Position numbers and translations under genes: made by a program. Below, one piece after another: positions 1 through 13,670 of a DNA stretch of 64,000 bases. The notes beneath the pieces are model-generated. The model was not told the origin of the DNA. It ran no database searches and saw nothing but the letters and a program-made list of their open reading frames with translations. This DNA is from Dendrophyllia cribrosa (Eukaryota > Cnidaria > Anthozoa > Scleractinia > Dendrophylliidae), in assembly GCA_024195265.1 (NCBI GenBank), contig JAJLRJ010000001.1, forward strand, positions 6,947,857 through 7,011,856, in the 5' to 3' direction. Every line of letters begins with the position of its first letter. Position 1 is the stretch's first letter.

Positions 1-1184
1 AGAGATAAGATTTGAACACACCTCGGCTGTACGACATGATATATAACTGAGCCATTTCTGTTTGTATTGTGTGTGAAGTCGTTGAATAGAGAGTTGACCA
101 TCACCACTGGCAAACTGGCGAGAAATTGCATTAAAATTGACTGTGACACACAAAACTGACCAAACGGAAGGGAAACCACCCGCTGTCTTTCGATTTTGTA
201 AATTGACAATGAAAGACTTTAAAACAAATTTATTAAAAATTTGACAGCCTTCATGGGGACAAACTTAATGGATGGGTGAAACAAAGAGTGCAATCTTAAC
301 AAACTCTCGTGAGTTAAATCACCGTGCTTCACACGAACAATTCCATTATAAACAAATATTTAACCACTCAAGTTTCCTCCATGTGGCCAAGAGTCTAATG
401 CACGATTAGCCCAAATATTGAACCGACCTATCAAGGAACTGTCGTCGTTCTTGTCATGGCAAAGTTTACTTAGGGATAAAGACCCAGTTCTATTAAAGGG
501 ACAGCGAAAATTTACCCTCGCGTAATACATTGTGTTTGTAAATGAAGACTGGCATTGAACCTTTCAAGCCACAGTGGGTTATCTGTAAACACAACTTCTT
601 TCTGTGCAAAACTGTTTTTGTTATCAATTCAAAGAACGTCAAAACATGACCGTCTCTAATGCAAATGAGCTCGCAAAAAGCAGCGTGCTTTTCTAAGTAG
701 CTCGCATCTCCTTGGCGCCAAGGGTTCTATTTCTCGTTGCGGAAAAAAAATTATCTTCATTTATGAATGACGCTATTTTCCTTTTTTATTGGCACTCAAG
801 TATTTGATAGTGCACCGTACAAGATATTTTTTCACCGCTTTGTTAATTGTGAATGAATAAGCAAAGCGTAAAAAGAAAACACTCGCCCATAACAATCCTT
901 CATGCAATGAATTCAGTGAATCTGTGGGTGTTCCCGCCACCAGTCTTTTTCTCCGTTTACTCATCTTACAGGACATCGTGCTACGTTAATTATTCATCAA
1001 TGTTCTCCAGTTTCCATTGTTCTATCGAACTTTTGCTCGTTAAATTCATGTGGGTAACCCATTCTTTTTGGCAATCAATAATTTATACCCGTCAAGGTTC
1101 TTATAATAAACCACTTCTGAGGGAGACCATTCAGGCGCTCCATTGTTCAGAACGTGGTTTCTTTTCATTTCAAGCAGGCACATC
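1..1184. other. Upstream flank of the Sox gene, no gene recognised
   Basis: AT-rich non-coding DNA. A 147-codon open frame at 853-1296 runs through the TATA-like boxes and the probable transcription start of the Sox gene and shows no recognisable domain, so I do not call it a gene. The stretch probably holds cis-regulatory DNA for the downstream Sox gene, but no specific element can be assigned by eye. Confidence 0.5.
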
Positions 1185-1217
1185 TATAAACGAGGGGCTT
1201 CGGACCAGCTATAAAAA
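1185..1217 (+). promoter_or_regulatory. TATA-like boxes of the Sox gene
   Basis: Two TATA-like hexamers or octamers, TATAAA at 1185-1190 and TATAAAAA at 1210-1217, lie 139 and 114 nt before the Sox start codon. A start about 30 nt after the second box would give a short 5' UTR of roughly 80 nt with no splice needed, in keeping with an intronless gene. The transcription start itself is inferred. Confidence 0.5.
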
Positions 1218-1323
1218 CGACTCGCGCAGGTTGACCGCTCTCACTATACACTATCAACTCCGAGCGCTGAAGTCTTTAAAAGATCGACAGTTTTAAATTG
1301 TTACACTTGAAAATATCACAAGG

Positions 1324-2052
1324 ATGACAAAACCCAGTGAACACATAAAACGGCCAATGAACGCCTACATGGTTTGGTCGCGAAAAGAGCGAAGGCGTAT
1401 CGCAGAGGAATGCCCTCGAATGTTGAATTCGGAAATTAGCAAACGTTTGGGTCTTGAGTGGAACGCTCTTTCACCCGATGCTAAAGATCCGTACGTTGTG
1501 GAGGCAAAGCGACTGAGGGAGCAACATAAAAAAGACCACCCAGAATACAAGTACCAGCCTAAAAGGAAGCCAAAAACTACACCCAAGTTGAAAACGCAAA
1601 GTATCAATCCATACGGTTATCATGATATAAATGGGATGGGATACCCACCTCCTTCCTCGATGTGTAGCCCTGTGCCGCCGGGACATTTAATGCCGCCAGG
1701 GCCCATCTTTAGCAACTGCGCGCGAAATTGCACACTGGCCGCGGATCCTCCTCCTCCATATCATTTCGCGCCACACTATCCTATGATGCAGACCATGGCT
1801 GAGATGAAAGGATCTTGCTCCACGCATTTACCGCTTCATGGAAGAGAAATTTCTTGTGGGCCGCCCATAGCTTACTCCAGCCATCATCCCTCCGTTCCAC
1901 ACTCTATGCAAGTTGGACATGTGGTTCACCATCGAAGCGTTTTGCCCGAGTCGCCGTCCATAGTTCACGCTCCAACTCCAATCGATAGCAGAACTGGGAT
2001 CCCTCGGTCGTCAATTGACTATGTAATGATGAGGCCGGACGTTGGTTACTAA
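1324..2052 (+). CDS. SoxB-like HMG-box transcription factor, intronless
   Basis: Encodes 242 residues. The HMG box occupies about residues 8-84 and begins [20 protein letters not shown], followed by the NSEISKRLG and EWNAL segments and a basic end (YQPKRKPK). HMG boxes of Sox proteins bind the minor groove at AACAAT-type sites and bend DNA in the nucleus. NSEISKRLG with a following EW, and the KRKPKT end similar to Sox14/Sox21, point to group B rather than groups C, E or F. The box is divergent, for instance [20 protein letters not shown]. The rest (85-242) is rich in Pro, His, Met and Ser, as in many Sox activation tails, with no other domain seen. The start was chosen because the box begins eight codons later and the frame is closed upstream. 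Animal SoxB genes are commonly single-exon, as here. Assignment to Sox is firm; subgroup B is moderately sure. Confidence 0.93.
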   Translation: MTKPSEHIKRPMNAYMVWSRKERRRIAEECPRMLNSEISKRLGLEWNALSPDAKDPYVVEAKRLREQHKKDHPEYKYQPKRKPKTTPKLKTQSINPYGYHDINGMGYPPPSSMCSPVPPGHLMPPGPIFSNCARNCTLAADPPPPYHFAPHYPMMQTMAEMKGSCSTHLPLHGREISCGPPIAYSSHHPSVPHSMQVGHVVHHRSVLPESPSIVHAPTPIDSRTGIPRSSIDYVMMRPDVGY

Positions 2053-2366
2053 TGAGAACTGACTTGTTTAAGATACTAAGGTAAATTATACATAGAAGAT
2101 TTCAACTTCCAACTTGTTTGGATTCATATGTAAATACTGTATAGACTCAACTCGTAAGATCATAGAGTGGTAATAGCCTTTATAAAACATTTCACAAGTC
2201 CTCGTTCGTGGAAACCATATTTACTTTAAATACAATTGAAAAGACACTTGGACTTTGTAAAGCAGTAAAGTAATTTCCCTGCTGCATGCATCTGTCGGTG
2301 CGATTATATTTATTTCTGTAACAATTTTATGGAGATATTCCCGGAGCGAAGACTCCGAATTTCTAT

Positions 2367-2372
2367 AATAAA
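2367..2372 (+). terminator. Poly(A) signal of the Sox gene
   Basis: AATAAA lies 315 nt after the Sox stop codon. A second AATAAA follows at 2437-2442. Either would give a compact 3' UTR. Confidence 0.6.
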
Positions 2373-2449
2373 ATTACTTGAAACATGTTTATTCTAGTTG
2401 TACAGTTTATCGCCCATAAAAAGTGTTTATTAATACAATAAAAATAATA

Positions 2450-5400
2450 TACCATTTCAATTATTGGTTTTCTTTCGAGAAGACAGCGTGGTCGAGATCG
2501 CTTTCAAGTTTTGCGCCGTGAAATACAGGCAGCTCCATCGATAAAAATGTCCAAGGTCGAGACGGATTTGACATGTATCGACTAAAACTTTACTTAACAG
2601 AGCAATTTCTGCATGGGCTCTATTAGTTAAAAATTATATCATTTTCACAATAAAGTGTAAACTATGTCATTGTAAAGCGACAAAACATCCACACTTTGTT
2701 ATCTCAAAGAACGTGTTCAATTCTACATGGCAACCGAAGACAAAAGGCCGTTGATAACACAAAGTATAACCTGTCATAAGTCACCAGTATATACTGCTTT
2801 GTTTCATGTCCTTGAATACGAATGTTTAGAAATGAATTCAAAACGATAAGCAACGAAACATCTACAATTACTGTCATTATATCACGTCGAGATAATTTCG
2901 CTTAAGCAATTTTTATGTTATAATTTTTACCCTTTGTTTCTATTATATATCGTCTTCAACTTCTGAACAGAACTGACCTCTTTTGTCTGGCTATACTCTT
3001 AGCGAGAATCTTTGATGACCCAGGGATTTAGCTCCCGTTTGTTTAAAGAAAAGACAACTGAGCCGATGCGGGATTAATCCTATCCTGAGGAAGGACTGAA
3101 ATCTCCATTTGTTCTTGTCCTGTCGTTGAGTGGTTCGATTTTATTTGCTGACTTTCGCGATTAATTTAATAAGCAACGCATTATACTCTTTGGACAAATG
3201 AATGTCTCTGGGCAAAGATTTTGACAAACAGGAAAATGGAACTGAATTGAATTGCGTGCTTGTACACTCCCCCCTCAAAACTTGCGATAATAGTTTGTTA
3301 AGAAATTGGGTCAATAGGTAGGTAGAATTTATTATTGTGGTCTATCGATTTGAACTGAATACGGTTAATTATTCCAAGCTATATACAATTCAGGTGCCAA
3401 CGGTCAGCTAGCTCTGGCCACTGGTAAGTTCCATAGAGTCATCCTTCACTGACGCTTCAAACTACCAGTTCGATTGATTTTAACCTTTCTTTTCTATCAC
3501 CACGAGAACGCCTTTGGCAAATTGTCTGTTAAGTTCTTAAAATAGTAAATGGGCTTGAATTTTGCGAGCATGGAATATGCCCTGGCCTCCTGTTTTAACA
3601 TTCACTGACATTAAAAGTCATTGTCTCCCGTATATTGCCAAAAGATGTCGGCTTTGCCATGAAGAATCAGCGACGACTGAAGAAATTGCTGCATGCCCCC
3701 GAGTCAGAAATCTCCAAGGTGTCGTCGGAAGGTGTCGGAAGAAGAATGTCGGAAGAGTAGCATTCAAAATCTCGTAAAGGTCTGAAATCTCAAACTTTCA
3801 ACTTTGAAAGCTGAAACTAAAGAAAAACGTAAACAAGAATTTAAAGCATACTGTCTTATAAAATTGATTTTATTTTCATTAAAACTTTTCTTATTATGAC
3901 CTTCATCGTGCTTGCAAGAGTGTAGAGGTTTGATTGTTACGAAATAAGACTGACTTTCAAAACTGGGGCAATTAACCAAGAGAATCAAAAGAGTGCGAAT
4001 TTCACCAAAATAAAGGAAAAATTAAACTTGTGGAAATGTCCGAAATGTGTAGTAAAAAAGCGCTTGTTTTATCCAACTTCCTTATTAAAAAAGATAACTC
4101 CGTGAAGCGAGGAAAATCGGAAATAAACAAATCATTGTTCAGAATCTTAATCAGTGACTAATTTTGAAACACGCGTTGTTTAGTTACAATTCGACATTTG
4201 TTTTGCTTGTTCAAGATACAGTTGCAAAAAATGGCCACTTTAGAAAAACAGTCGTGCACTCCAGTGCGTCTATTGAATTTTTGAACCGTGTTAAAACATA
4301 TCATGAATATATCTGAAACTAGAAGAAGAAACGAAGAAATGCATGTAAATTCATTTTAAACGGGCGACAGAAAAAAAAAACATATTAGGACGCGTGAAGT
4401 TAATCATACGAAATTGCGATGAATGTCTCTTAAAATAAAAAATAAAAAACACCCCTGGACCTTGTATTATACCACGTTATCGCTAGGTTTGTTTTCGTTC
4501 ATAGAGGAGGCTTTCTAAATCGGCTGTAGGCCATTCACCTAATTTGATTTTGCATTCAGGCGTACATGCTATAGCGAACAAAGGTTCCTGACAGCGGCTG
4601 CAGGTTCTTTAGTCATTCGTGACTGGTGGTCTATAGAAGCGAGATGGAAGTAAAGATATTGAATGCAACTTCGTTTGAAATGGTGGCATGAAGGTGATGG
4701 GAAACGTCACATTATTTAATAGTCTTGAGATCCGGGTTTAACAGAAATGTCCAGTATACAACTTGAAAAGAAGGTGATTTGGTGAATGATCACGGAGGAA
4801 CCGATTACGGCTAAATAACCTAGTTGCATGCAAGGAAACAAGCCCTTTAAACCGGTCCGCTTAAGTCAGGTGAATTGTAAAACGCTTTGTTTGCCTCATT
4901 TAAAAAACATAATTATATAAATGAAAGGAAGCTATATAAACAGATGGCTAATCAAGGATTTAACACAAAGCTAACGTATTCAAATAAGAAAACGTTTCGG
5001 TATTTTTTCTTTCTCAGAAGTTCCTAAACGGGATAGATTTCTCGCTCTGCTAAGTCCACTGTAATGTTTTATTTAATCAGAACTTGTTAAATGCTTTGTT
5101 TTACAATATTTCTTGCACGAGTTTTTCGCCTTCGACTGTACTCTATATTGAGTCAACCTAAGCCTTCCGTAATTGAAATGATTTTGTCAACTTGTCATTG
5201 TCATGACAAGCGGAAACTCTCAATGCTACCCTGACAAGCAAATTGAGTTGGAACTGACTCAAAAGCATGCCTTTAACAACTTTTTTTGTTTAGAGTTTAA
5301 GTATAAAAGCAGATTTACCTTGAAAAGGTAAACAATTTTATCACGCTAGGATGGCTAAATAAACACCTGACACGGAATGCTGGTCAGAGGGCGGTCTCTT

Positions 5401-8400
5401 TTCACTTGGACTGGGTACCAAACAAAAAAAGCCATTAGGTTTACACAAGAGAGGATGGACTATCCTCTCTTGGTTTACAACTTTGAATTTTTGAGATAAA
5501 AGTTTCTTTTTTGTTTATCTTTAAAACTTAAACAGTGTCAAGCAAAATGTTTGAGACTGAAATTTGAACGTCTTAAGAAGAAGATATTTTTGAAAGACAA
5601 GCAATACGATAATTCACGTGCAAGGAGGGTGATTCGGTTAGCGCGGACCCCCGACCTCAAAGATATTAAAGGTCGGTGGTCGAAGACTCAATTTTTTCTT
5701 CCACAGTGTTGCTTCACGCTCCTTTGACAAGAAGCTTAGATTCACATTGTCTTTCAGTCAGGGTACCCTCGTGCCCTTAGGAAAACCTATCAAAACGCTA
5801 GTGCTAAACCAGTGATGAGTGGGCTAGCTGTTCCGACCAGGCGAGAGTTACAATACTTCCTAGAGGCCACACAGACCGGAATATTAAACCGTGGAAGCTT
5901 TACCAAAACTAAAATGTCAGCTGACTCCTTCTTTGCGACTGTTTTTCTCTTGTTGCCTAGTAACTTGACGAAAACTTCGGGCTTAATTAGAATGGATCTA
6001 TATCGTACAGGCTTTTATGACCAAATAAAAGAGCTTGCAAGCCACTTTAATACTCGGTAGTTATTTATTTAACAATTTGCAAAGCCGTTATGAGTGTCAT
6101 CCGACAACGTTGTCATCGAACATCTGCTTGCAAGACGCGTTAATATGGGAATGGGGTGTATTCTTGCTATCAGGGGATTTACCTCGAAACGGCCTTATCT
6201 TTCTGTGGACATTATTGGTCTATTAAACAGATGTACGCAGCGGTCACAAAACTGAGAGACTTACACAAACAGACACTGTCAACTGACTGGCGAAGAAGGG
6301 AAAATATGACATTCGATCGGTTTTGGATCATAGCTGAATAATATAACATTTTGGATCATAGCCAAATGATGGATAAGGACTTTTCATTGCACGTTTCCCT
6401 ACGCCGGTTTTCACTATGAAAAAAAATAAAACCTCTGGAATCTAGGGTAGATCAAGAACTAATCCATTCGAACAGAAAACACATTTATTATAAGTTGCTT
6501 CGGTAAAAAGCATAAACGCGGAGAGCATTTAAGGCTTACAGTGTTTGTAATGATCGCTTTTGTTTTAGGAAACGTCGTTTGTATGTTGTAGTAGGGAATT
6601 CAGTGAGTAGTTTAATTTTGATATTCATTCAAAAGGGGAAAACTTCGAGTAGCGAAATTGTAAATGCTGTATTAGAAATAACTGCACACATGTTGGAACT
6701 GATTAAGTTTCGAAATTTCCAATCAAGCTTTCTTGTCAGAGAAACGGTAGTAAAGTTAACCAGGTGTTTTCACAATCTAAAAGCAAATTCTAAACGTCAT
6801 GGAGTTGCTCGATGGCTGTCAACCTCCACAATAGGTTCTCCAAAGTCTTTTGACGATGGAGGGATTCAAAATGTTTTGACCTGTTAAAACCAATCTTTTT
6901 TATGGCTTTTGGAATGCAGGTGACATTTCTGTTTTTTTTTTTTTCTTTTTAGTCGGAAGATAAGTCTCGTGTTTTAAGCTAATAGTCGAGGAGACAAGTC
7001 ATGGATCATGTTTTGTTAAAAGTACAACTGACGAGACTGTGATGAACGTTTCCGAGGACAGAATTGATAATTGAGAGCCGAGATCCTGTCAGGTACATAC
7101 TCTGTTCAGTTTACCTGATACGTCTATGAGGGACAGAAGTGTCAGAGTTTATTATGGTGAAATAGCAAAACCGTCAAGCTAATCTCCGTGTTCCATACTG
7201 TAATTTGTATTAAGAGTAAATTTATCTCACTTTTATGCTCTGTTGGGTGGATTCACACGTGGGGTTCATCAGACCCTCTGAAACAGGTGTCAGTCAACAC
7301 TGGTGCCCCGGCTGAAAACTAAAGCGATTTTTATGCGCCATTATGCTATGCTTTGTTAGACAGATGAAATTGCGCACCAAAATAATACAAGTTTCTTTTT
7401 CTGTTTCGCTTTTCAAAAACCGCCAGTTTAAGACTTAACTCACCAACTTTTAAGTCATATGGTCCCCCAGAATGACCAGATGAAGGAGCTTTCGTGCCAG
7501 ATGTTGTTTCGCTTCTAAAATGCTAAGAATTGGGATACCTGAACAGCTGCATATGCTCGGCTAGTCGAGCACGTGTAAGAGGAGTTGCTAAATGTTTGTT
7601 TCTCCGCTTATCCTGTACGATTTCTGCTGTGGTACCTTACTGAGCATGCTGTGTATTAAAGCTGGAGATCTCCATTCAAAGTTTTTTAATAGACGAGCAA
7701 CAAAACACTTAACCGAACTGGTATAAAAAATTCTGTGCATGTCTGGGTAAAAAATGCACAACGAAATAAATACATCCCGAGATACAACACTATGGAAAAT
7801 ATTCCTCATGACAGCTTTTTTTACTAAAAAAAGGCTAGGCCTTTCGTTATCGTTCAGTTGTGAAACACATTGTTTAAATAACCTTCACTAAAATTAAGAC
7901 ATGATGCCACGGCCAACTGCCCCCGAGTTATTAATAAATTTCCGTATTGATCACTTATGATGTGAAGGAAACGCCAGAACGACATATAAATTTAATTAAT
8001 AACCCTCCATTCACATTCACTAACAGAAACATGTTAAGTTTAAAATAACATGGCCGTTTATCGAAACGTTTTGCTGGTACGAAATGTCACATAAGCTAGT
8101 TTGCATTTGAAATACTTGATGACTGAAGGTGTCTTGATTATATGTTGAAAACAAGACAGTTTACTATGTAGCGGTACTAAAAATGCTAAAACACTATTGA
8201 ACACTACGGCTTGTAAATTAAGGTAAATAAAAAGGAGCAAAATTTGTTAACAACTGGGCCTTCAATGAATGTTTTCTCTGCTCGCTGGTGATGAATTTAG
8301 AGGCTAGTTAAACAAAACATAATGGAAACGTCACTTCATAGGTCTTGTGACTCTATTAAGTAAAGTAAACAAATGGATCGCTTTGCACTTTTTTGTGCTT

Positions 8401-11400
8401 CTACAAAGCACGTGGAATAAACAAAAGGCACATTGTTAATCACTTTATATCATCTATTCTTTCTCTTCCTTTCAAACAGCTGATTCGAAGGGGCGATTTA
8501 ACGATAATAATTACACACTTTACAACATAAGAATTGAATTAAGGCTTCAAATTGTTACTTTAACTCTTCTGCGCCGAATAGTCGATTTTCTTTGAATCAG
8601 GCTACAAAGAAGTCAAAGTTGTTTCCCTTTCAAAAGGTGTTATAAATGTATACTTGCCAAAGAGATCATGCAAAATTGAAAGTATACATCTAACAGCGAC
8701 ATAAAAGTGAGTGGTTATGAAATTAGTCCTAGGCGGCTTTGTAAATTCGGTTTACTTTACTTTCACCCGCGCAGATAAAGTACGTAATGGAAGCGAAGAC
8801 GCGTTCGAGTAAGCAAGGCTTGTTTTTGATGGAATGTTCTGGAAACTGTAAACATCTTTAGGTACGAGTCACTACCAAGTTGCATGACTTTTTTCCGTGG
8901 CAATGATAACACAAAAAAGTGTTTGATTAACCGTAGTGGGATGACTTTATGGTGGTAACTAGTGAGATATAATCCGGCGTCCTCACATTATTAATGTTGG
9001 TACCACCGTACAATTATTCCAAGTGTTTGGAGCGACGGTATAATCGGTCAGTGGATTGAGCAATTATGAACTCATAGTTTCATAGTTTAGTCAGTTATGA
9101 TAGTGACTGTTTCATATATGAAAATCCCAGATGAGGTAAAACCAAAACTAAAAAAAAAACAGTAGTTTGAAAGGTTGAGGAGAAAGCAAAGGCAGTACAG
9201 GTTCGACATCGATCTTTATAGTCGGTTACTGACAGAATGTCCCTTAAACTTAAGCAGAAGCTTATCACGTAGAAGCGTGCAACTTCCCCCTATATGTTCA
9301 GAACTATGCTGGGGATTATTAGAATTCCCAACCGACCAATCAGAATCGCGGATTGAATTTTTGCCCTTATATGGAAGGAGGTTTTCAGCTCCACGCGCGT
9401 ACGCGCGGCCGCTCAAATCGGCAAGAAAACTTCGAGGAAACTACAAGCGCTTCGCGAAATATGGACAGCTTACTTTCAGGGCTATTTTCGTCGCTACCAA
9501 ATCACATTTTGAGGCTCAAAACTGAAGAGGAAAAAGTATTGAATATTTTAGTAGTTCTAAGAAGATGACAACGGAGTAAGGAACGAAAAAAAGTTCAACA
9601 CCGCGAAATCTGGACAACTCAGGTTTTTTCAAGCCTTGTTTCATCTCTACCAAATCACCACAAAAATGGCTCTTTAAGGAATTTCATGTGCAATATGGTA
9701 ATGTATTTTACTTATTCAAATGTAGTTTCAAATTAGAAAGATTGTTTAAGTCAGGTTTTTATGGTAGTAACAAAATATGAATTGTTTTTAACTTCACAAA
9801 GAGATTGAAGCGTACGGAAGAAGCGAAGCAAATTCTCATGATTCAGTACGCATGCCATATGTTTTTTTGTTTTATTTTGAAAACAAAAGTGTTTTTACTC
9901 TCCTTTTCGCTTATAATTTATCGCTCAAACATACAATAATTCGTGTCTGACTTGAGCTTAGGGTTTTTCTTCCCAGATCGGTTGGAATAAAATTTGAAAT
10001 ATGAACGGCGGCGCGGTGTTTATAAATATTCAGTTCGCTCGAGTTCGCTGTATTTTAAACAGCCAACACTTTTTAAAACTTTGACCGACTTTGTCAACCC
10101 ATCCTTACATGTACCATGGTTTTTCTTTGTATATAAGCTTACTAGACTTAATTGTTTTTCAAAGCGATTTTTGAGAGGAAATGAGCATACCAAATCGGTA
10201 CGTTTCAAACATGTTTATTTAGCTCTCGAGCCTACTTGTTTTCCGAATTTAAGCTTAATATGATTTCGTACGAGAAAGTTCTGATCATTTGTATCTTGAG
10301 AAATAATTTAACGTACTATTTTCAAAACTGAGTTGCATTAATTTTTTGTTTTGTAAATGTGGCATCGCTTAGGTTCTGAACTCACGGAGTACGTTTTCAT
10401 GATTTCGACAAAACTAAACTGCGGTTGTCTTGAGGAATTTCAAAGTTTTCGTATCTAAGCTTAAGCTTAATTGTTTTCAAGCAGAAGCTATCATGAGCTG
10501 TTTCGAGTTACTTGTTATGAGTAATTTTAACTGTGATAAACTGGCTGTCTCTCATTCAACTACATTGTATTTGAGTCTATTTGTCTTTGTTTTTAAATAA
10601 AAGTGATTTGGAGAAACCTACATGTTGTGTGCATCTTTATTTCATTTTCATCTTTCTTTGATGCAGGTGTCCTAAAGTTTTGAACTCTGTTTTTTTATCA
10701 TTTCACCGTGTTTCATTCATTAACTGATTTTGATTGCTGGTATGTTGCTGTTGACACAAATCGCTGTGGAGTATTAAGTTAAACCTGAGACGGCAAGCAA
10801 TCTAAATGGGAATTTTTTCGCTCTGCTGGTAAAGTTTTTTCACGGTTGATACAATTTCTCCTTTTCTCCGCTTCCTCCAGTTCGGCATAATCGGCCTTCT
10901 TTTCTCCAAAGGGAGTCAATGGCCGTTTGAATAGTATAAAGTTGACATTTTGGTCGAGTCTCAGAACTGCAAAGTGCAATTATTGACCTTTGTAGTAGCT
11001 TGTATGAAACAAGATACAAGCTTTTCCTGCAATTGTTGTAGGAGCGCGCGTTTCGCGTGGAAGTAGGCTTCTTTTAGAACTCCATATTAGGAAGTAAATT
11101 CTGATTGGCTCCCCGCGTTTTCTAAAAATCCCCAGCATCGGAAACGAGTTAATCGCTTCTCTGTTATGAGCTTCTGACTTAAGTTATAACAGTTGCATGT
11201 CATTTTCCACGTGGTGGGGTTGAAATTGTGAGCAAGGCTTAATTTATACACCGGGTATAGTCACTGTTCATGTATGTGTACTGAACTGATCGTCGTTGCA
11301 CGATGAGTATGGAATTTTATAGTTTAAAATTTACGACATATTTCTTGATGGAAAATTGCTATCCGTCATTCTTGCAGAATTCTGAAATGCGGTCAAGTTG

Positions 11401-11607
11401 AACAGGAGCAGTGATATCAACTACTTTCGCAGTGCAATTTATATCCTGTGTTTATCGGAAAGAAGTCAATTAGAATGCACTCATGTTGTATAAGTATCCT
11501 TAATTAATATATCTGATCACACAATTCTTAGAAAAAAACGTTAATAAAAAGAGTTTGACGTGGCATTAGGGAGAATTCAGTTTAAAATTTGGCACTGAAA
11601 ACGAATT
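2450..11607. other. Gene-poor intergenic DNA
   Basis: About 9 kb of AT-rich sequence. Open frames here (for example 5812-6060, 6579-6887, 9175-9525) are short, overlap on both strands and show no domain I recognise. A small hairpin with 11-bp arms lies at 5446-5472. Together with the rest of the 17-kb gap after the Sox gene, this could hold long-range enhancers, but nothing specific can be pointed out. Confidence 0.5.
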
Positions 11608-11741
11608 TAAAGCCCCATTTACACGACATTCATTTTGGATCCGGCACTCCTAAATTTTGGCCCGCGGGCCGATAATTTAGGGCACGGCCCGCTTGATTTT
11701 TGCTGTATAAATGCAAAATGTTTGGCACGCGTGCCCAAAAA

Positions 11742-11788
11742 TTTAGGCGGGCCGAGACCACCTCAGGAGGTAGTCTCGGCCCGCCTAA
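11742..11788. repeat. Short palindrome inside the Harbinger element
   Basis: A near-perfect GC-rich inverted repeat (GGCGGGCCGAGACCACC mirrored by its complement around CTCAGGAGG) in the subterminal part of the transposon. Confidence 0.7.
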
Positions 11789-12414
11789 AAAGAGGCCCGC
11801 GTGCCAAAACGAATGCATTCTCGTTCCGGCGGCGAAAATAACTTTTGGCGCCAAAATTTCAATAACACAGGCGCAAACGTTTGTTGTTCGCGGAAAGAAA
11901 GATGGCCTCGAGAGGGAAAAGTACACACAAAGGTAACTGATATTCCAAATAAGTTAGCAATTGTTCTATATTCTGCTGTCGAGGCTAGGTAATACAAGGC
12001 TATTGCCAATGGACGATTTGGAGTAACAGCCTTTCGCATTGGTGTGTCCTGACGAGATATGTCATCACAAATCTCATGGTAGAATATATTCAAATGTCCC
12101 ACGGGTTACTCTGAAGTTTGAATACCACAGTTCATCCGGAAAACGTGATTCGACCATGTCGAACCAGGCAAAAGAATGCGGGTGCATCCACACATCTCTC
12201 AACCGCGGAGGGTTTAAACAGCTCAAAATAGCTTGCATCAGGCCGTACTGTCGCCGCTTCAATGCCTTATTGAAGAGTGGTACGAGCGATGACCTTGCTT
12301 CGTTCCTCAGTTCTGTTGGTCGTTTTCGCTTTTTAAAGGCATAAAGCGATAAAATTGCTTTTTGCACTCGAGTATCCTCCATTCTGAACAACCCGCGTCC
12401 GCGAACCCGAATGG

Positions 12415-12602
12415 AAACTATAATGAGGAAAAACAGCGAAGTAAAAATATACAACTAAAGAATGAGGTTTCTTGACATTTCGGACAGCCAAGCTGTCCTT
12501 CTTCAGGGGATATAAGAAGGACAGCCTGAATGTCCGAAATATCGAGAAACCTCATTCTCTAGTTGTATATTTTTTCTTCGCTGTTTTTCCTCCTTATAGT
12601 TT
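12415..12602. repeat. Imperfect hairpin (MITE-like) nested in Harbinger copy
   Basis: Left arm starts AAACTATAATGAGGAAAAAC and its complement closes near 12602; arms of 60-90 nt with a smaller inner inverted repeat built on GGACAGCC. It interrupts the region just upstream of the transposase remnant, so it is probably a later insertion. Confidence 0.65.
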
Positions 12603-13277
12603 TTATTCTAAATACTTAAAAACAGCAAGATTTGGTTTGTGGTCGTTTTAATATAAGTTTCAACCCAAATGGCCCCGGGGACAAGCGAAGAACTATGTGA
12701 GCCGCTGTTAATGAGACCGGTCAGGCTCGCAAATTTAAGAGTGCCGTTCTCATTTTCGGGGTGCCGTTCAGAAATGAACATTGATAAAAATCGAACATAT
12801 TTTGACGTGTAAATGAAGCGGGCCGTGCCCAAAATTATCGGCCCGCGTGCCAAAATTTAGGAGTGCCGGACCCAAAATGAATGTCGTGTAAATGGGGCTT
12901 AAGTCACTAACTCAGTTATTTGACCATTTATAACAAACGATGAACATATATAAGTACATGTATCTACCACGGCGACTTTTCTCATTGTTATTAAATGGAG
13001 CTGAGTTTTGATCGCGTAAGTTACTCTGCGTTTTTATCAAGATTGTTATTAAAACAATCATTTTGATCTATGTATCAGTGATAGTTTATTTCGTCCACTC
13101 GTTTTGTTTCCCGCTCTGTTATTTAGCAATGCACCACACAATTTGATAAATCCATCAAAAACGTTAAACTTGACCTTGGCATGCTGGCACAACCACCCGG
13201 TGTTATCATAATGCATACGTTACCTCTAGTACTATTGCATCAGCCACAAAAAAAAAATGAAGACGGTTGCGAAACAG

Positions 13278-13427
13278 GCCCTGGTCGTTCAAAGGGTGGA
13301 TAGTGCTATCCACCGGATAAATCACTTTATCCAGTGGATAACACAATTGGTTTTGTTAATGCCGTCTATCCACTGGTTAGTGCTTTATCCGGTGGATAGA
13401 GCTATCCACCTTTTGAACAACCGGGGC
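13278..13427. mobile_element. 150-bp MITE with 3-bp CAG duplication
   Basis: Inverted ends of about 70 nt starting GCCCTGGTCGTTCAAAGGG, mirrored by ...CCTTTTGAACAACCGGGGC. CAG occurs directly outside both ends (13275-13277 and 13428-13430). No coding capacity. The superfamily is not identified. Confidence 0.75.
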
Positions 13428-13633
13428 CAGATCAGAAACTGGTCGGTAGATACTGTTCCATTATTCCATGGGAAAAAAAATAGAATAAACGTCTGAGAAT
13501 AAGGTAACTGAAGCTCATCGAGAGAAAACTGTTGATTTCCCTGCATGGTGTGCCATGTTTTCAATAGAAGCTAATGAATTCAGGCAACTAATTGTTCGTG
13601 ACATATGTCCCACTGACTTCTCCAACGGGAGAG

Positions 13634-13634
<1 letters not shown>

Positions 13635-13669
<35 letters not shown>
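13635..13669. repeat. Poly(G) tract, 35 nt
   Basis: Uninterrupted run of 35 G. It lies in an open frame (13592-13996) and turns it into a glycine run. The tract length should be treated as uncertain in any assembly. Confidence 0.9.

Positions 13670-13670
<1 letters not shown>

Larger units (their letters stand above)
11611..12899 (-). mobile_element. Decayed PIF/Harbinger DNA transposon
   Basis: Terminal inverted repeats of about 75 bp: the left end begins AGCCCCATTTACACGACATT and the right end is its near-perfect complement. A 3-bp duplication TAA flanks both ends (11608-11610 and 12900-12902), the TWA type expected for PIF/Harbinger. Inside, on the - strand, are remnants of a HARBI1-type transposase: an N-terminal part (about 12383 down to 12078, ending ...FRVTRGTFEYILP) and, after a frameshift near 12080, the helix-turn-helix part (YRTIANLFGISVTFVC, about 11890-12050). 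The catalytic DDE core is absent. The element is therefore a non-autonomous, internally deleted copy. An unrelated hairpin insertion sits inside it. Confidence 0.85.

Noticed and set aside
853..1296. 147-codon open frame upstream of the Sox gene
   Set aside because: It spans both TATA-like boxes and the probable 5' UTR, and has no domain or coding character.
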